This document shows positions 33,633 through 41,865 of a stretch of 41,865 nucleotides of DNA, in pieces. A model generated the notes under the pieces. It worked only from the letters and a program-made list of their open reading frames with translations, ran no database searches and was not told where the DNA came from. How positions within the stretch are numbered: position 1 is the stretch's first letter; the number at the start of each line of letters is the position of its first letter. The stretch lies in assembly GCA_023428245.1 (NCBI GenBank), contig JAEYYX010000081.1, positions 1-41,865 of the forward strand, in the 5' to 3' direction. This stretch comes from Pseudomonadota bacterium (GTDB lineage Bacteria > Myxococcota_A > Polyangia > Polyangiales > Polyangiaceae). Made by a program: the position numbers and the translations under genes.

Positions 33633-35141
33633 ATGAGTCTGCCGAGCGCGCCGTTTCTCTCGCCCGGTCCAACGCGCACGGCCGCCGCTCGCTTGTGGAA
33701 CTCTCCGCTCGTCGCAGGACTCATCGCCCTCTCCTACGCGGCCGTCCTCTCCCGCGGCAATGGCCCTCGCGCAGCGCTTGAGTTCGATCGAGACGAAGGC
33801 TTCTCGCTCATGAAGGCGATGCTCGTAAGCCGGGGGCACTCGCTCTACAGCGAGATCTGGAGCGATCAGCCTCCGGGCTATACCTACCTCATCGCGGGTT
33901 TCACGCGTGTTTTTGGCGAGACGCCGGAGACCGCCCGCCTCATCACCATCTCCCTTGCGAGCCTGACCCTCTTCTGCGTCTATGAACTCTGCCGCACCAG
34001 GCGAGGCACGCTCGCGGGGCACCTCGCGGGCCTTTCTAGTGCGCTAGCGCTCACCATGAGCGCTGGCTTCGTTCGCTACAGCGTGCCGGTCATGGTCACA
34101 CTCCCGAGCGTGGCGCTGGCCGCTTTCGCCGCGTTCATCCTTTGCCAAGTGAACGCTCCGGGCCCTCTGCGCAGAGCCTTCTCCGGCTTCATTCTCGGCG
34201 CTGGACTCGCCGTGAAGTTGATCATTTTGACCCTATTGCCGGCGTTTCTGGTCCTGCTTCTCCCGCCCAACGAGGAGCGGACCAAACCGCGCGCGCTCTT
34301 TCACGCTCTGCTTCCCTTTGCGGCCGGGTGTGCCACGGCTCTGACGATCAGCTTTGGCCCGTTCCTCGGAAGGGGCCTGTTCGCAATGTTGATCGGAGCG
34401 CACGTGGAGGGCGCTCGCGGCATGCATTATTCTTCTGTTTGGAACTTCTATCGAGACGATCCCTTTCTTCTCGGTTTGGGCGCTTTGGGCGCCGCGCTCA
34501 ACTTCCGAGTTCGGTCTGCGCTCTTCGCACTCGCTTGGGTGGTTCTCTCCACGCTCGCTCTGCTCCGACACGACCCCGTCTGGGATCACCATCGAATCCT
34601 CGTGACGGTCCCTCTCGCCCTGCTCGTTGGGCTCGGAATCGGCCAGCTTTCGGATGGGGCGTTTTCGCCTTCTGCTTCGAGAGTGAAAACGGCGGCTCGA
34701 GCCGCCCTCGCTTCCACGGCGCTCGTCCTCTCAGCTTGGGGTTACCGAAGCGGCCCAACACGCCTCGCGCCTGCCCTCCGCGACTATCAGCTCCCCGCGG
34801 CCTTCCTCGCCACCGAGAGGGCCGTCCTCGAGCACGCACCCCACGCGAAATGGGCCGTCACGTCGAATCAGACGTACGCCTATCGCCTCGGAATCCCGGT
34901 GCCACCGAACCTCGCCGTCACTTCATCGAAGCGCTGGCAAACGGGCCACTTGAAGAACGCGGACGTGACGGACGCCCTCCGCACCTACGAACCTGAGGTC
35001 GTGATCTTGACCAATCGCTGGGACAAGAAGCTGCGACGCACTCTCGCCAAACGAGAGCTTCGTTCCTACCGTCCCGTTTATCAAAACCGCGGAGCGCGTG
35101 ACCTCGAGGTCTACGTACGCGCCGACTCCAAGCGCCCCTGA
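33633..35141 (+). CDS. GT-C membrane glycosyltransferase (GT39/ArnT-like), third and divergent member
   Basis: About 502 residues with around ten membrane helices. The first loop has LEFDRDEGFSLMKAML with the catalytic-type Asp-Glu pair, followed by WSDQPPGYTYL, a pattern common in bacterial GT39-like proteins. The C-terminal 120 residues form a soluble periplasmic part (LPAAFLATERAVLEHAPHAK, VVILTNRWDK). It is not a close paralogue of the other two GT-C genes. The frame opens at a TTG (33579), but the ATG at 33633 gives a normal N-terminus. Its last 31 bases overlap the end of the convergent GT4 gene. Confidence 0.72.
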   Translation: MSLPSAPFLSPGPTRTAAARLWNSPLVAGLIALSYAAVLSRGNGPRAALEFDRDEGFSLMKAMLVSRGHSLYSEIWSDQPPGYTYLIAGFTRVFGETPETARLITISLASLTLFCVYELCRTRRGTLAGHLAGLSSALALTMSAGFVRYSVPVMVTLPSVALAAFAAFILCQVNAPGPLRRAFSGFILGAGLAVKLIILTLLPAFLVLLLPPNEERTKPRALFHALLPFAAGCATALTISFGPFLGRGLFAMLIGAHVEGARGMHYSSVWNFYRDDPFLLGLGALGAALNFRVRSALFALAWVVLSTLALLRHDPVWDHHRILVTVPLALLVGLGIGQLSDGAFSPSASRVKTAARAALASTALVLSAWGYRSGPTRLAPALRDYQLPAAFLATERAVLEHAPHAKWAVTSNQTYAYRLGIPVPPNLAVTSSKRWQTGHLKNADVTDALRTYEPEVVILTNRWDKKLRRTLAKRELRSYRPVYQNRGARDLEVYVRADSKRP

Positions 35142-36211
35142 GTCTCCGCGTCCTCGAAGATCTTCTCCCAGACTCGCACGCCGCTCTCGATCGACAGTCG
35201 TTCCCTCTCCGCGAGCAAACACCGCTCCATCTCCGCGCGCTCTTCCAGGTTCTCATGAAAGAGACTGATGAAGGCTCGCGCTACGGCTGGCGCGTTGCGG
35301 ACCGGCACGATGACGCCGTTCTCCCCCGGCCGCACCCAGTCACCGATCGTGCCGACATCCGTCACAATCGGGACGAGGCCCGTCGCCATCGCTTCCATGA
35401 GCGCAAAAGGAACTCCCTCCCATTCACTCACAAGCGCAAACGCTCGCGCGCCCCGCAGAGCGACCTCGACGTCATCGCGGTACTCGAGAAAGGTCACGAG
35501 ACCTTCCACCGCAAGCTTTCGGGTGAGGCGCTCCAGGGCCGCCATCTCTGGACCACGACCCAAAATCCCGAGGCGCACCGGCGCTCCCTGGTCGCGCGCC
35601 AGCGCCACCGCAGAGATCAGGATATCCATCCGCTTGCGGCGAATGAGCTGTCCCACCGAGATCACATCGAAGGCGGGCGCGGGATCGCTCGCCGTGCTCG
35701 GACGAAAGCGCCTGAGGTCCACCGAGTGGGGCAGGACATGGACGCGCTCGGGGCGCACGCCGAAGCTCGAAATCTCCCGGCCCATCTTGTCTCCGGTAAC
35801 CGTCACGGCGTCCGCTCGCCTCAGAGCCTCGCGAAAGGGACCCGCCCAGAGCTCTTGGACCTGGAGGGCGTCGCGCCCGATCATGCTGAGAGCAACGCGC
35901 GCCCGAGTGCCCGCCGCACCGAGAAGCGCCAGCGAGCCCCAGGGCACCGGATTGAACCCGAGCACCCAGTCGACCCGCTCGCGCGCAACGACTCCGCGTA
36001 CCGTCTCCACCATCTTATAAGCGCGCCTGGCGAAAGAACCCGAACCAAAGCTCAAGTTCTCGAGCTTCGAGAGACGCGGTCGGAGCGGCTCGTGACGGAC
36101 GACGATGATCCGTCCGACCCGCTCAGAACGCTCGAGCAATTCGAGGTGCCGCTCGAGCTGGTTTTCATGCAGCTTGGCGGCGCATAGGACCGTTAGCTTT
36201 CGCTCACCCAT
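35111..36211 (-). CDS. GT4-family glycosyltransferase
   Basis: 366 residues. The C-terminal half is typical: FDVISVGQLIRRKRMDILI near 181-199, LGILGRGPEM, VTFLEYRDDV and the EX7E motif in EWEGVPFALMEAM (E265 and E273), then VTDVGTIGDWV and GENGVIVP. The N-terminal half is shorter than usual and lacks an obvious glycine-rich loop. The frame is open up to 36316, but ATG 36211 begins the conserved domain (KLTVLCAAKLHENQ). It lies 119 nt downstream of the Cys-rich lipoprotein gene on the same strand and overlaps the convergent GT-C gene by 31 bp. Confidence 0.82.
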   Translation of the reverse strand: MGERKLTVLCAAKLHENQLERHLELLERSERVGRIIVVRHEPLRPRLSKLENLSFGSGSFARRAYKMVETVRGVVARERVDWVLGFNPVPWGSLALLGAAGTRARVALSMIGRDALQVQELWAGPFREALRRADAVTVTGDKMGREISSFGVRPERVHVLPHSVDLRRFRPSTASDPAPAFDVISVGQLIRRKRMDILISAVALARDQGAPVRLGILGRGPEMAALERLTRKLAVEGLVTFLEYRDDVEVALRGARAFALVSEWEGVPFALMEAMATGLVPIVTDVGTIGDWVRPGENGVIVPVRNAPAVARAFISLFHENLEERAEMERCLLAERERLSIESGVRVWEKIFEDAETQGRLESART

Positions 36212-36330
36212 CCTGAACTTCGTTGTTCGCGAGAACCACCGAGCAGATCTCAGGAAAGTACGGCGAAAGCTCTCGTCCGCTCGCCCCGAGGGCGAACGAA
36301 TGCGCAACCGTGGCATTTTTTAGACGTGTT

Positions 36331-37530
36331 CTAGTCACAGGTCCCGCTGAGTGCAGCCTTTTCGCAGGCTTCTGCATCTCCGGCGATCGCCTTGACCGCG
36401 TAGTACACGCGGCACTGCATGCCGTCTTCGTCGCGCGCCATGTCCACACTGTAGCCTTGATCTTTTGTCGCGCCGCGATCAGCGAGCTCCGAGGTGCATT
36501 CGAGGGCGCACTCCGCAAGATCTTTGAACTCGGCGTCGAACTCGTCCTCACAACCCTTTCGGTAGAGCAAGCAATAGGACGTGCAGTTTCCGGTCACCGG
36601 GCTGTCTTCGTCGAGGCCACAATGCCCGTCGCCGGTGGGGCTTGCGTGGGAACAATGCACCGCTGGAGAGGTCGCAGAAGCTCCGGCGTGATAAATACGG
36701 CAACCGACCGTGTTTTCGGTCAAGTCGCTGCTCTTTCCGATTGGGAAAGCCTCACAAGCCGCCAAACACTCGCGACGGCTGTCATAAACGCGTCGGTTCG
36801 GCTCATTCCCAGAAGCCGGCCGGCAGTTCGCCATCACCTTGCTACAATATTCATCACAGGTCGGCTCCAGATCCTCTTCCACACAGGTCGAGTCAGGCAA
36901 GTACCGCGCGTGGGGACAATGAACCCGCGGGTTATCGAAGGCCGCGCCCACGTGGTACACGCGGCACTGAAGATCGGAGCCAGTCGGATAACTCGTCGGG
37001 AAGCTGCGGTTGCCTGAGTCCTTCAGGCCACCGCAGACCGCTTCACAGTTCGTGAGCACCTCGTAGTCGTCGGGACAAGCCGCGGACAAAAGCGAACACC
37101 ACGCCTCACAGTTCGTGCCGCACTCGCCGCCGCCGAGCGCTCCGGCATTACCGCAAAACTCACCGCTGCTGTTCGCGGCGGCCTTTGCCTGCCTGAGGCG
37201 GCAGGCTAGCGTGTTCCCGGACGGGTCCTTCCGATCGCCCGGGTCAAACGCGTTGCAGGTGCTGATGCAGGTGTCGCGGTCGATGTACTGCTGAAACTCC
37301 GTACCTTCCGGGCAGTTTGTCTCCATCGCATCGCAATATTCGATGCACTCGTCGCTCGTGACCTTGCCCGTTTTCTCATCCACTGGCCCACTCGGGCCGC
37401 CGCCCGTCCCTTCTCCGCCGAAGCCGTCCGAGCCGCTCCCGTCGTCGCGCTTTTCAAGCCCAATGATCTGGGCGCAGCCGACCGCCGCTACCACAAGACC
37501 CACCGTCCCGAGCCAAACCAAAGATCGCAT
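36331..37530 (-). CDS. Cys-rich lipoprotein with four tandem repeats
   Basis: 399 residues. A signal peptide with lipobox AVGC (Cys19) is followed by a short Gly/Ser linker and four repeats of about 75-90 residues, starting near 62, 140, 226 and 316. Each begins with C-x2/3-(Y/W)C (CIEYC, CEAWC, CDEYC, CTSYC) and includes a C-x3-C pair and a late CR-(V/I/L)-(Y/R)-(H/Y/Q) element (CRVYH, CRIYH, CRVYY, CRLRQ). The second and third also have HC-x-HA. The even, regular Cys pattern suggests disulfide-bonded or metal-binding modules on the cell surface. I do not recognise a named family. It starts directly after the TAA of the TPR gene, so the two are coupled. Confidence 0.75.
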   Translation of the reverse strand: MRSLVWLGTVGLVVAAVGCAQIIGLEKRDDGSGSDGFGGEGTGGGPSGPVDEKTGKVTSDECIEYCDAMETNCPEGTEFQQYIDRDTCISTCNAFDPGDRKDPSGNTLACRLRQAKAAANSSGEFCGNAGALGGGECGTNCEAWCSLLSAACPDDYEVLTNCEAVCGGLKDSGNRSFPTSYPTGSDLQCRVYHVGAAFDNPRVHCPHARYLPDSTCVEEDLEPTCDEYCSKVMANCRPASGNEPNRRVYDSRRECLAACEAFPIGKSSDLTENTVGCRIYHAGASATSPAVHCSHASPTGDGHCGLDEDSPVTGNCTSYCLLYRKGCEDEFDAEFKDLAECALECTSELADRGATKDQGYSVDMARDEDGMQCRVYYAVKAIAGDAEACEKAALSGTCD

Positions 37531-38529
37531 TTAGAAGGCCCCCTGGAGCTGGAAAGAAGCGCCGTTCGCCCCGACCATCGGCGTCAGCCGTACCGTCTCT
37601 CTTGCCCGCGGCGCCGTCAGGTAGAGCGTCACGCCTGCGGCCACCAGCACGCCGCCGGCGATGAAGCCGACATCCGAGACCGTCGCAAAGGTGAGCGCGC
37701 TGTTTGTCGCATCGACGCCCGCCGCAGTGGGACAAGCGGTGGCCGTACAGCCGAGGCCGTTCGGATCGAGCGCCTCGTTGTTCTTCGCGATGGCGAGACC
37801 TCCGAACACCGCCCCCACTCCGAGACCGACGATTCCGGCGGCGCCGAGTCCGATGCCGAGCGCACGCTGGGTATTGCCGACGCCCGTGCCTCCGCTCGCC
37901 CGTTCGGGCTCCACCAGCTCCTCTTCCGTCGCCTGAGCCTTGCGCAGCCGCGGCACAATCAAGGTCGCCGTGGCCGCCTCGCCTTGGACAGTCACGCGCA
38001 GCTCTTCGTCTTCATAGCCGGGAGCGCGCACTAAGATCACATGTTCCCCTGGATCGACGGGCGTGGCCGTCCCCCAGAGCGCCCTCGGAACCGACAGGCC
38101 ATCTCGGAAAATCTCGAGGCCGGAAGTCTTCGCATCCTCCCCCACCTCCATCACAATGCTCAGCCGAGACAGGCGAGAACTGAGCCGGTCGGCTCGCTCT
38201 TTTGCGATATCTGCGCGGTCGTCTCCGCGCGCCTCCGCCGTGCTCGCCGCCTCGCGGAACGTAGCCCAAGCGCTGGCTGTCAGATTCCTTTTCTCATAAC
38301 AATCCGCGAGATAGAGCAGCGTACCGACTCCCGGATCGATCTTCTGGCTCGACTCGAGCTTCTGACAGGCCTTCTCGAGCTCACCCTCCTTCAGAAGCTC
38401 GACGCCCTCATCGAAGAGCGCCTCCGCCGCCGCCTTCTCGCTCGCACCTGCGGCGGAGGCTGCACGGGGCACCCCGAAATACATGGAAGCCACGACGCCG
38501 CACACCAGCCATCTCCTCGGTCGCAACAT
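37531..38529 (-). CDS. TPR protein with PEGA-like unit and C-terminal membrane helices
   Basis: About 332 residues. A signal peptide (LVCGVVASMYFGVPRAASA) leads to TPR helices (AAAEALFDEGVELLKEGELE, LESSQKIDPGVGTLLYLADC). A PEGA-like beta unit follows (LEIFRDGLSVPRALWGTATPVDPGEHVI), then two hydrophobic helices near the C-terminus (IGLGAAGIVGLGVGAVFGGLA and the VGFIAGGVLVAAGVTLYL region). The plan equals that of 29229-30416. The ATG at 38529 was taken; a GTG at 38547 is possible. It lies 55 nt downstream of the kinase and directly abuts the Cys-rich lipoprotein gene. The function is unknown; a kinase-linked envelope sensor or scaffold is a guess. Confidence 0.7.
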   Translation of the reverse strand: MLRPRRWLVCGVVASMYFGVPRAASAAGASEKAAAEALFDEGVELLKEGELEKACQKLESSQKIDPGVGTLLYLADCYEKRNLTASAWATFREAASTAEARGDDRADIAKERADRLSSRLSRLSIVMEVGEDAKTSGLEIFRDGLSVPRALWGTATPVDPGEHVILVRAPGYEDEELRVTVQGEAATATLIVPRLRKAQATEEELVEPERASGGTGVGNTQRALGIGLGAAGIVGLGVGAVFGGLAIAKNNEALDPNGLGCTATACPTAAGVDATNSALTFATVSDVGFIAGGVLVAAGVTLYLTAPRARETVRLTPMVGANGASFQLQGAF

Positions 38530-38584
38530 GGCGGCGAGTCTAGTCACGAATGGCTCGTGATGTCTCGCAGGATCGCGCGAGCCG

Positions 38585-40129
38585 TTAGCGCCGGCCGCCG
38601 AACTGGGACAGGTCGTCGGCCGTCCGCGGAGCCGCCTTTTTCGGTTCTTCTGTCGCGGTACTCGCCGGCTTGGGAGCGGGCTCCTCTGAGCCCGGTGAGG
38701 GAGACGGGGGAGTCACCACGGCCGCGCGCGCCGCCCGCTTTGTGGATGCCTTCTTCACTTCAGTCTTCTCCTCTTCGGCGGCCGGAGTCGGCGCGTCCAG
38801 GGCGGGAGACTCGGGCGGGGGCTCGGCCTGGGCGGGGGCCGGGGGAGGTGCGCTCTGCGGCTCTTCTTGAGGAGGAGGCGCGTCCGTTCTCGCGTCAACG
38901 AGGGGCCGAGAAGCGGGCGCCCCGGGGGCCAACGCCTCGGCGGAGGCGTCAGAGACCGAGCGACTCGACAATGCGTAGACGCCGCCGCCGATCACTGCGA
39001 GCAGGCCAAAAACGGCTCCCACCGCGACAGGCTTCGACCAGGATCGGCCCTTGGCCTGGCTACCTTTCGACGGCGCATCAGCCCAAGAGACCGCCGTCCC
39101 TGTGGAAATGCGCTCGGGATGGGGAAGGGGGGTCGCGGAAGGTTTCGTGGCGGGGATCTGGGTTTGTCCGGGGACGCTCACGACCACGTCGACCGAAAGA
39201 GGCGGAGCGGTCCTTTGGCTCGGCAGCGGCGGCAGAGAAAAAGCTCCTGCGCTCGCGGAGATCGTCGCCGCGAAGGCGTGCAAGTCTTCCAAGACCGCCC
39301 TCGCTGACTGATAACGAGCGGCCGGATCTCTCGATAAGCATCGCATCACGATCTCCTCGAGGGCGAGCGGGATTTCGGCGCGCTTGCGAGAAACGGGCTC
39401 GGCATCGCTCGACATGAGCAGGGAGCAGAGCTGGGGTAGGGATTCGGCCTGGAACGGAGGAGCCCCCGTCAGGATCTCGTAGAAGATCGCCCCGAGGGAC
39501 CAGATGTCCGCGCGGTGGTCGACGTCACGAGCCGACTGCATCTGCTCGGGCGCCATGTAGAGCGGGGAGCCAATCCAAGCGGAGGTTTTGGTCAGGGACA
39601 GCTCCGCGACCGAAGTGGCGCCCATCGACTTCGAGATCCCAAAATCGAGCACCTTCACGCGCACTCGGCCGTCCGGGCGCTGGGTCAGGTAGATGTTCGC
39701 GGGCTTGAGATCGCGATGGATGATTCCCGCGAGGTGCGCTTCGACGATCGCCTCGAGCGTCTCGAGCATGATCCGAGTCGCGTCGGCGACGGGGAGCACA
39801 CCCATGGTTGCGATCTCACGCGCGAGGTCGCGACCGTGGAGATACTCCATGACCATGAAGCGGATCCCGCTATCGAGCACGCCAACATCAAAGACGCGCG
39901 CCACGTGATCGCTCTGGATGCGAGCGGCCGCGCGCGCCTCGCGCCGAAAGCGCTCCGCGCCTTCGGCGCTGTCGGTCATCGAGTCGTGGAGAAACTTGAT
40001 AGCGACGGGCTGGTCGAGCTCGAGGTGATGCGCGAGCACCACAACACCCATACCGCCTTCACCGATGACGCGATCGATTCGGTATTTGTCGGCGAACGTC
40101 TCGCCGAGACCTACGGGTAGAGTGGCCAT
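38585..40129 (-). CDS. Membrane serine/threonine protein kinase (Hanks type), second kinase
   Basis: 514 residues from the ATG at 40129; the frame runs on to 40396, but that part crosses a hairpin and the divergent region. The kinase domain (about 17-285) has GEGGMG at 23-28, the ATP Lys in VAIKFL (K45), HRDLKPAN at 138-145, DFG at 162-164 and APE at 193-195. A membrane helix lies at about 367-386. The C-terminal 125 residues are rich in Pro, Ala, Glu and Lys and have no fold that I recognise. It heads a leftward group with the TPR and Cys-rich lipoprotein genes, repeating the kinase-TPR-lipoprotein order of 27814-31818. Confidence 0.9.
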   Translation of the reverse strand: MATLPVGLGETFADKYRIDRVIGEGGMGVVVLAHHLELDQPVAIKFLHDSMTDSAEGAERFRREARAAARIQSDHVARVFDVGVLDSGIRFMVMEYLHGRDLAREIATMGVLPVADATRIMLETLEAIVEAHLAGIIHRDLKPANIYLTQRPDGRVRVKVLDFGISKSMGATSVAELSLTKTSAWIGSPLYMAPEQMQSARDVDHRADIWSLGAIFYEILTGAPPFQAESLPQLCSLLMSSDAEPVSRKRAEIPLALEEIVMRCLSRDPAARYQSARAVLEDLHAFAATISASAGAFSLPPLPSQRTAPPLSVDVVVSVPGQTQIPATKPSATPLPHPERISTGTAVSWADAPSKGSQAKGRSWSKPVAVGAVFGLLAVIGGGVYALSSRSVSDASAEALAPGAPASRPLVDARTDAPPPQEEPQSAPPPAPAQAEPPPESPALDAPTPAAEEEKTEVKKASTKRAARAAVVTPPSPSPGSEEPAPKPASTATEEPKKAAPRTADDLSQFGGRR

Positions 40130-40475
40130 CGAGTTCGAAGAAAGCGCTCTGCCCTCGCAGAGCGCCGGCACCAAGCGCCTATTCGGCAGGCTAGCGCCGA
40201 GAGTCGCCCTCGCGCAATTCTTTCCATTGCCTTTTGCTGACGTCTTGACGCAAAGGGCATGTGAGCCAGGAGCCCACGTGGGAACCACAAAGAGCATGTG
40301 AGCTGGCGGCCCGACGCGCGATCCACCCAACGTGCTGAAAACATTCGATCCGAAGTCTTCGCGCGGCGCATCTGAGCGGAACTTTGTGCAGCGCATCGCC
40401 TACGGAAGCGAGGAAGACCACTTCGAGGCGCGCGCTTGCGGACACGAGGCCCCTCGTGGGAAATGCCCGTGCGGC
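40130..40475. promoter_or_regulatory. Divergent regulatory region between the kinase and tyrA, with hairpin, palindrome and direct repeats
   Basis: A perfect hairpin, GCGCTCTG (40144-40151) and CAGAGCGC (40158-40165) with a 6-base loop, lies 14 nt upstream of the kinase start and would be in its leader RNA. The 10-bp palindrome CCCACGTGGG (40273-40282) sits midway between two direct repeats GCATGTGAGC (40257-40266 and 40294-40303), 37 bp apart. This is a plausible operator. A TTGACG at 40245 has no matching -10. No gene is supported here. Confidence 0.5.
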
Positions 40476-41312
40476 GTGGAACAGCTCACCATCTTCGGCC
40501 CGGGTTTGATCGGCGGCTCCATCGCTCTCGGAGCCAAGGCCCGCGGCCTCGCGCGACGTGTGGTCGCGATCGATCGGAATGGAGGCCAAAAGTACACGGC
40601 TTCCGAGCGCGCGCGCGTTGCGGACGAATGGCTCGCGGCCTCCGACGAGCGCGCGGTTTCGCGCGCTTACGAAACTTCCGAGCTCATCGTGCTCGCTTGC
40701 CCCGTTCACTCCATCATCGCCGAGCTCCCGCGCGCCCTTTCCAGTGGAGCTGTTGTCACCGACGCTGGTTCCACAAAAGAGCTCATCGTTCGCGCTGCGG
40801 AGGCGCTCCCCGGTGCCGAGCGATTCGTCGCGGGACATCCCATGGCGGGACACCCCGCCGGTGGTCTCGTCCACGCTTCACCGGACCTCTTCGTCGACAA
40901 GCGCTGGCTCCTCTGCTCCCCGGACGCCGCTGCAAACGCCCAGGAGAAGATCATCGAGCTAGCTCGCGGCCTCGGCGCGATCATTGTCGAGCTCGACGCG
41001 AGCGCTCACGACCAAAGCGTCGCTCTCACGAGCCACGTCCCTCAGCTCTACGCGAGCGCCCTCGCGGCGCTCGCTGCTGAGCGCGACGCGACCGCGGCGG
41101 CGGGGCCCGGGTTTGCCTCCGCGACCCGTGTAGCGGGAGGAGCCGAGGTGATCTGGCGAGACATCTTCGAGACGAACGGCAGCGCCATCGCGGAGGTGCT
41201 CGCTCTCCTCTCTACGGAGCTCGACGCGGTGGCCTCAGCGCTGCGCAGGGGAGACGCCGAAGAAGCCCTTCGGCTCCTCGAGCGCGCGAGGCGCGCGAAG
41301 CACCAGGGTTGA
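40476..41312 (+). CDS. tyrA: Prephenate dehydrogenase
   Basis: 278 residues, cytosolic. It oxidises and decarboxylates prephenate to 4-hydroxyphenylpyruvate in tyrosine synthesis, with NAD(P). It has an N-terminal Rossmann site, FGPGLIGGSIALGAKARG, at 7-24, CPVHSI, VVTDAGSTKE, the active-site block FVAGHPMAGHP, LTSHVPQL and GPGFASATRVAGG, all standard for the family. There is no ACT or chorismate-mutase domain, and the length is normal for the single-domain form. The start is GTG; the frame is open from 40332, but homology begins at this codon. It is the only evident housekeeping gene in the window. Confidence 0.9.
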   Translation: MEQLTIFGPGLIGGSIALGAKARGLARRVVAIDRNGGQKYTASERARVADEWLAASDERAVSRAYETSELIVLACPVHSIIAELPRALSSGAVVTDAGSTKELIVRAAEALPGAERFVAGHPMAGHPAGGLVHASPDLFVDKRWLLCSPDAAANAQEKIIELARGLGAIIVELDASAHDQSVALTSHVPQLYASALAALAAERDATAAAGPGFASATRVAGGAEVIWRDIFETNGSAIAEVLALLSTELDAVASALRRGDAEEALRLLERARRAKHQG

Positions 41313-41575
41313 GCGAGGCGTCTCACCCCACCACGCCCGTCCCGGAAGCGCGGCACACCATCCGGCCGCTGGGCACGCTCGGGGCCGGGGTGTGACGGAG
41401 CGATCCGAAATTGTGCCAAGGTGTGCCAAGACGACGTCCCGCTCGTAGACACCACGCCCGCCCCAAATCCCTCAATACGAAAATTCTTTGATGTCCTTCC
41501 CCGACTCGCACCCAATGCGGGGAAAAATCCGACAAGCAGCGGGAATCTGTTTGTACCAAGGGCTAAACTGGCACG
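41313..41575. other. Gap upstream of the small lipoprotein gene
   Basis: Two tandem copies of TGTGCCAAG (41412-41420 and 41422-41430) form a 10-bp direct repeat. TAAACT (41564-41569) lies 6 nt before the ATG at 41576, and there is no ribosome-binding site. This spacing suggests a -10 box of a leaderless transcript. No gene is supported. Confidence 0.3.
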
Positions 41576-41857
41576 ATGGCGCGGCGTCTCCCCTGGGTAG
41601 CGGTTCTCGCAGGCGCGACTGCCGCCGCCTGCGCGCTGTCACCGATCCAAGATCTTCCGTCGAAAGACGCCGGTGACGACCGCGCCGGAGGCGGGATGGA
41701 CATTCCTGGGCCTGGCTCGGACGACGACGGTTCTTTCAGTCCCGGCGCGGGGGGCTTCGGCTGGGACGACGGAAGCGGCGGCGACGCCGCCAGCGGGGGT
41801 CACGAAGCGCACACAGGAGGGACGACTCTCCTCGGAGGCGGCGGAGCCGGACCGTAG
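41576..41857 (+). CDS. Small Gly/Asp-rich lipoprotein
   Basis: 93 residues, complete with stop. A signal peptide with a lipobox-like ATAAAC (Cys19) is followed by SPIQDLPSKDAGDDRAGGG and then a tail made almost only of Gly, Asp, Ser and Thr, without any folded domain. The tail resembles the linkers of the larger lipoproteins in this window, so it could be a truncated member of that type or a small surface protein. It could also be a long protein cut by a frameshift near the window end. No function can be assigned. Confidence 0.5.
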   Translation: MARRLPWVAVLAGATAAACALSPIQDLPSKDAGDDRAGGGMDIPGPGSDDDGSFSPGAGGFGWDDGSGGDAASGGHEAHTGGTTLLGGGGAGP

Positions 41858-41865
41858 GCGCGGGA

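Noticed and set aside
35255..36187. Plus-strand open frames opposite the GT4 gene
   Set aside because: Two overlapping frames, both rich in Arg and His and without motifs, cover a clear GT4 gene on the other strand.
38041..39417. Long plus-strand open frame (458 codons)
   Set aside because: It is antisense to the TPR and kinase genes, with Arg/Ser/Pro low-complexity translation typical of a shadow frame.
1..41865. tRNA, rRNA or CRISPR arrays
   Set aside because: No cloverleaf with a conserved TTCGANNC arm in a gene-free stretch, no rRNA-like block and no regularly spaced repeats were found by eye.

Overview
The window looks like part of a chromosome or contig from a GC-rich Myxococcota bacterium, most likely of the Polyangiales/Sandaracinaceae type. 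I infer this from gene style only. It has an FHA-domain sigma-54 activator, two serine/threonine kinases with one C-terminal membrane segment, TPR proteins with two C-terminal membrane segments, Gly-rich and Cys-rich lipoproteins, and several secreted metzincin-like proteins. No rRNA, tRNA or CRISPR array was seen.

Layout. (1) Positions 1-616 are wreckage: the tip of an IS4-family (IS50-like) insertion sequence, then two fragments of SGNH acyltransferase genes joined in opposite orientations. (2) Positions 673-20831 form a large cell-surface polysaccharide locus. A leftward operon (8329 to 673) encodes an OafA-like acyltransferase with an SGNH domain, a GT-B transferase, a Stealth phosphotransferase, a GT8 glycosyltransferase and a second Stealth protein. 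Rightward genes encode a GT4 enzyme, a GT52-like sialyltransferase fused to a phage-tail-like module, a PglK-type ABC flippase, a methyltransferase and a second acyltransferase. A nonulosonic (sialic) acid module follows: a NeuA-KdsC fusion (leftward), a short NeuB and a polysialyltransferase-like protein. (3) Positions 20861-36211 hold two paralogous GT-C membrane glycosyltransferases, a third GT-C enzyme and a GT4 enzyme. Between the two paralogues sits a block of about 9 kb: an intact astacin-like metalloprotease lipoprotein, an amber-interrupted paralogue, remnants of a DUF433/DUF5615 toxin-antitoxin pair, and an overlapping operon of FHA/sigma-54 activator, kinase, TPR protein and a metzincin-like lipoprotein that lacks the catalytic glutamate. 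(4) Positions 36331-40129 are a leftward set of kinase, TPR protein and four-repeat Cys-rich lipoprotein. (5) The right end holds a tyrA-type prephenate dehydrogenase and a short Gly-rich lipoprotein.

How it may work together (inference). NeuB and NeuA-KdsC would make an activated nonulosonate. The GT52-like and polysialyltransferase-like enzymes would transfer it, the Stealth proteins would add sugar-phosphate links, the acyltransferases and methyltransferase would decorate the glycan, and the ABC protein would flip lipid-linked glycan. A G10 tract inside neuA-kdsC and C7, C9 and C8 tracts inside the sialyltransferase fusion could allow slippage-driven variation. The most unusual items are the sialyltransferase/phage-tail fusion and the kinase/activator operon that ends in a catalytically dead metzincin, next to two paralogues that keep the catalytic residues.
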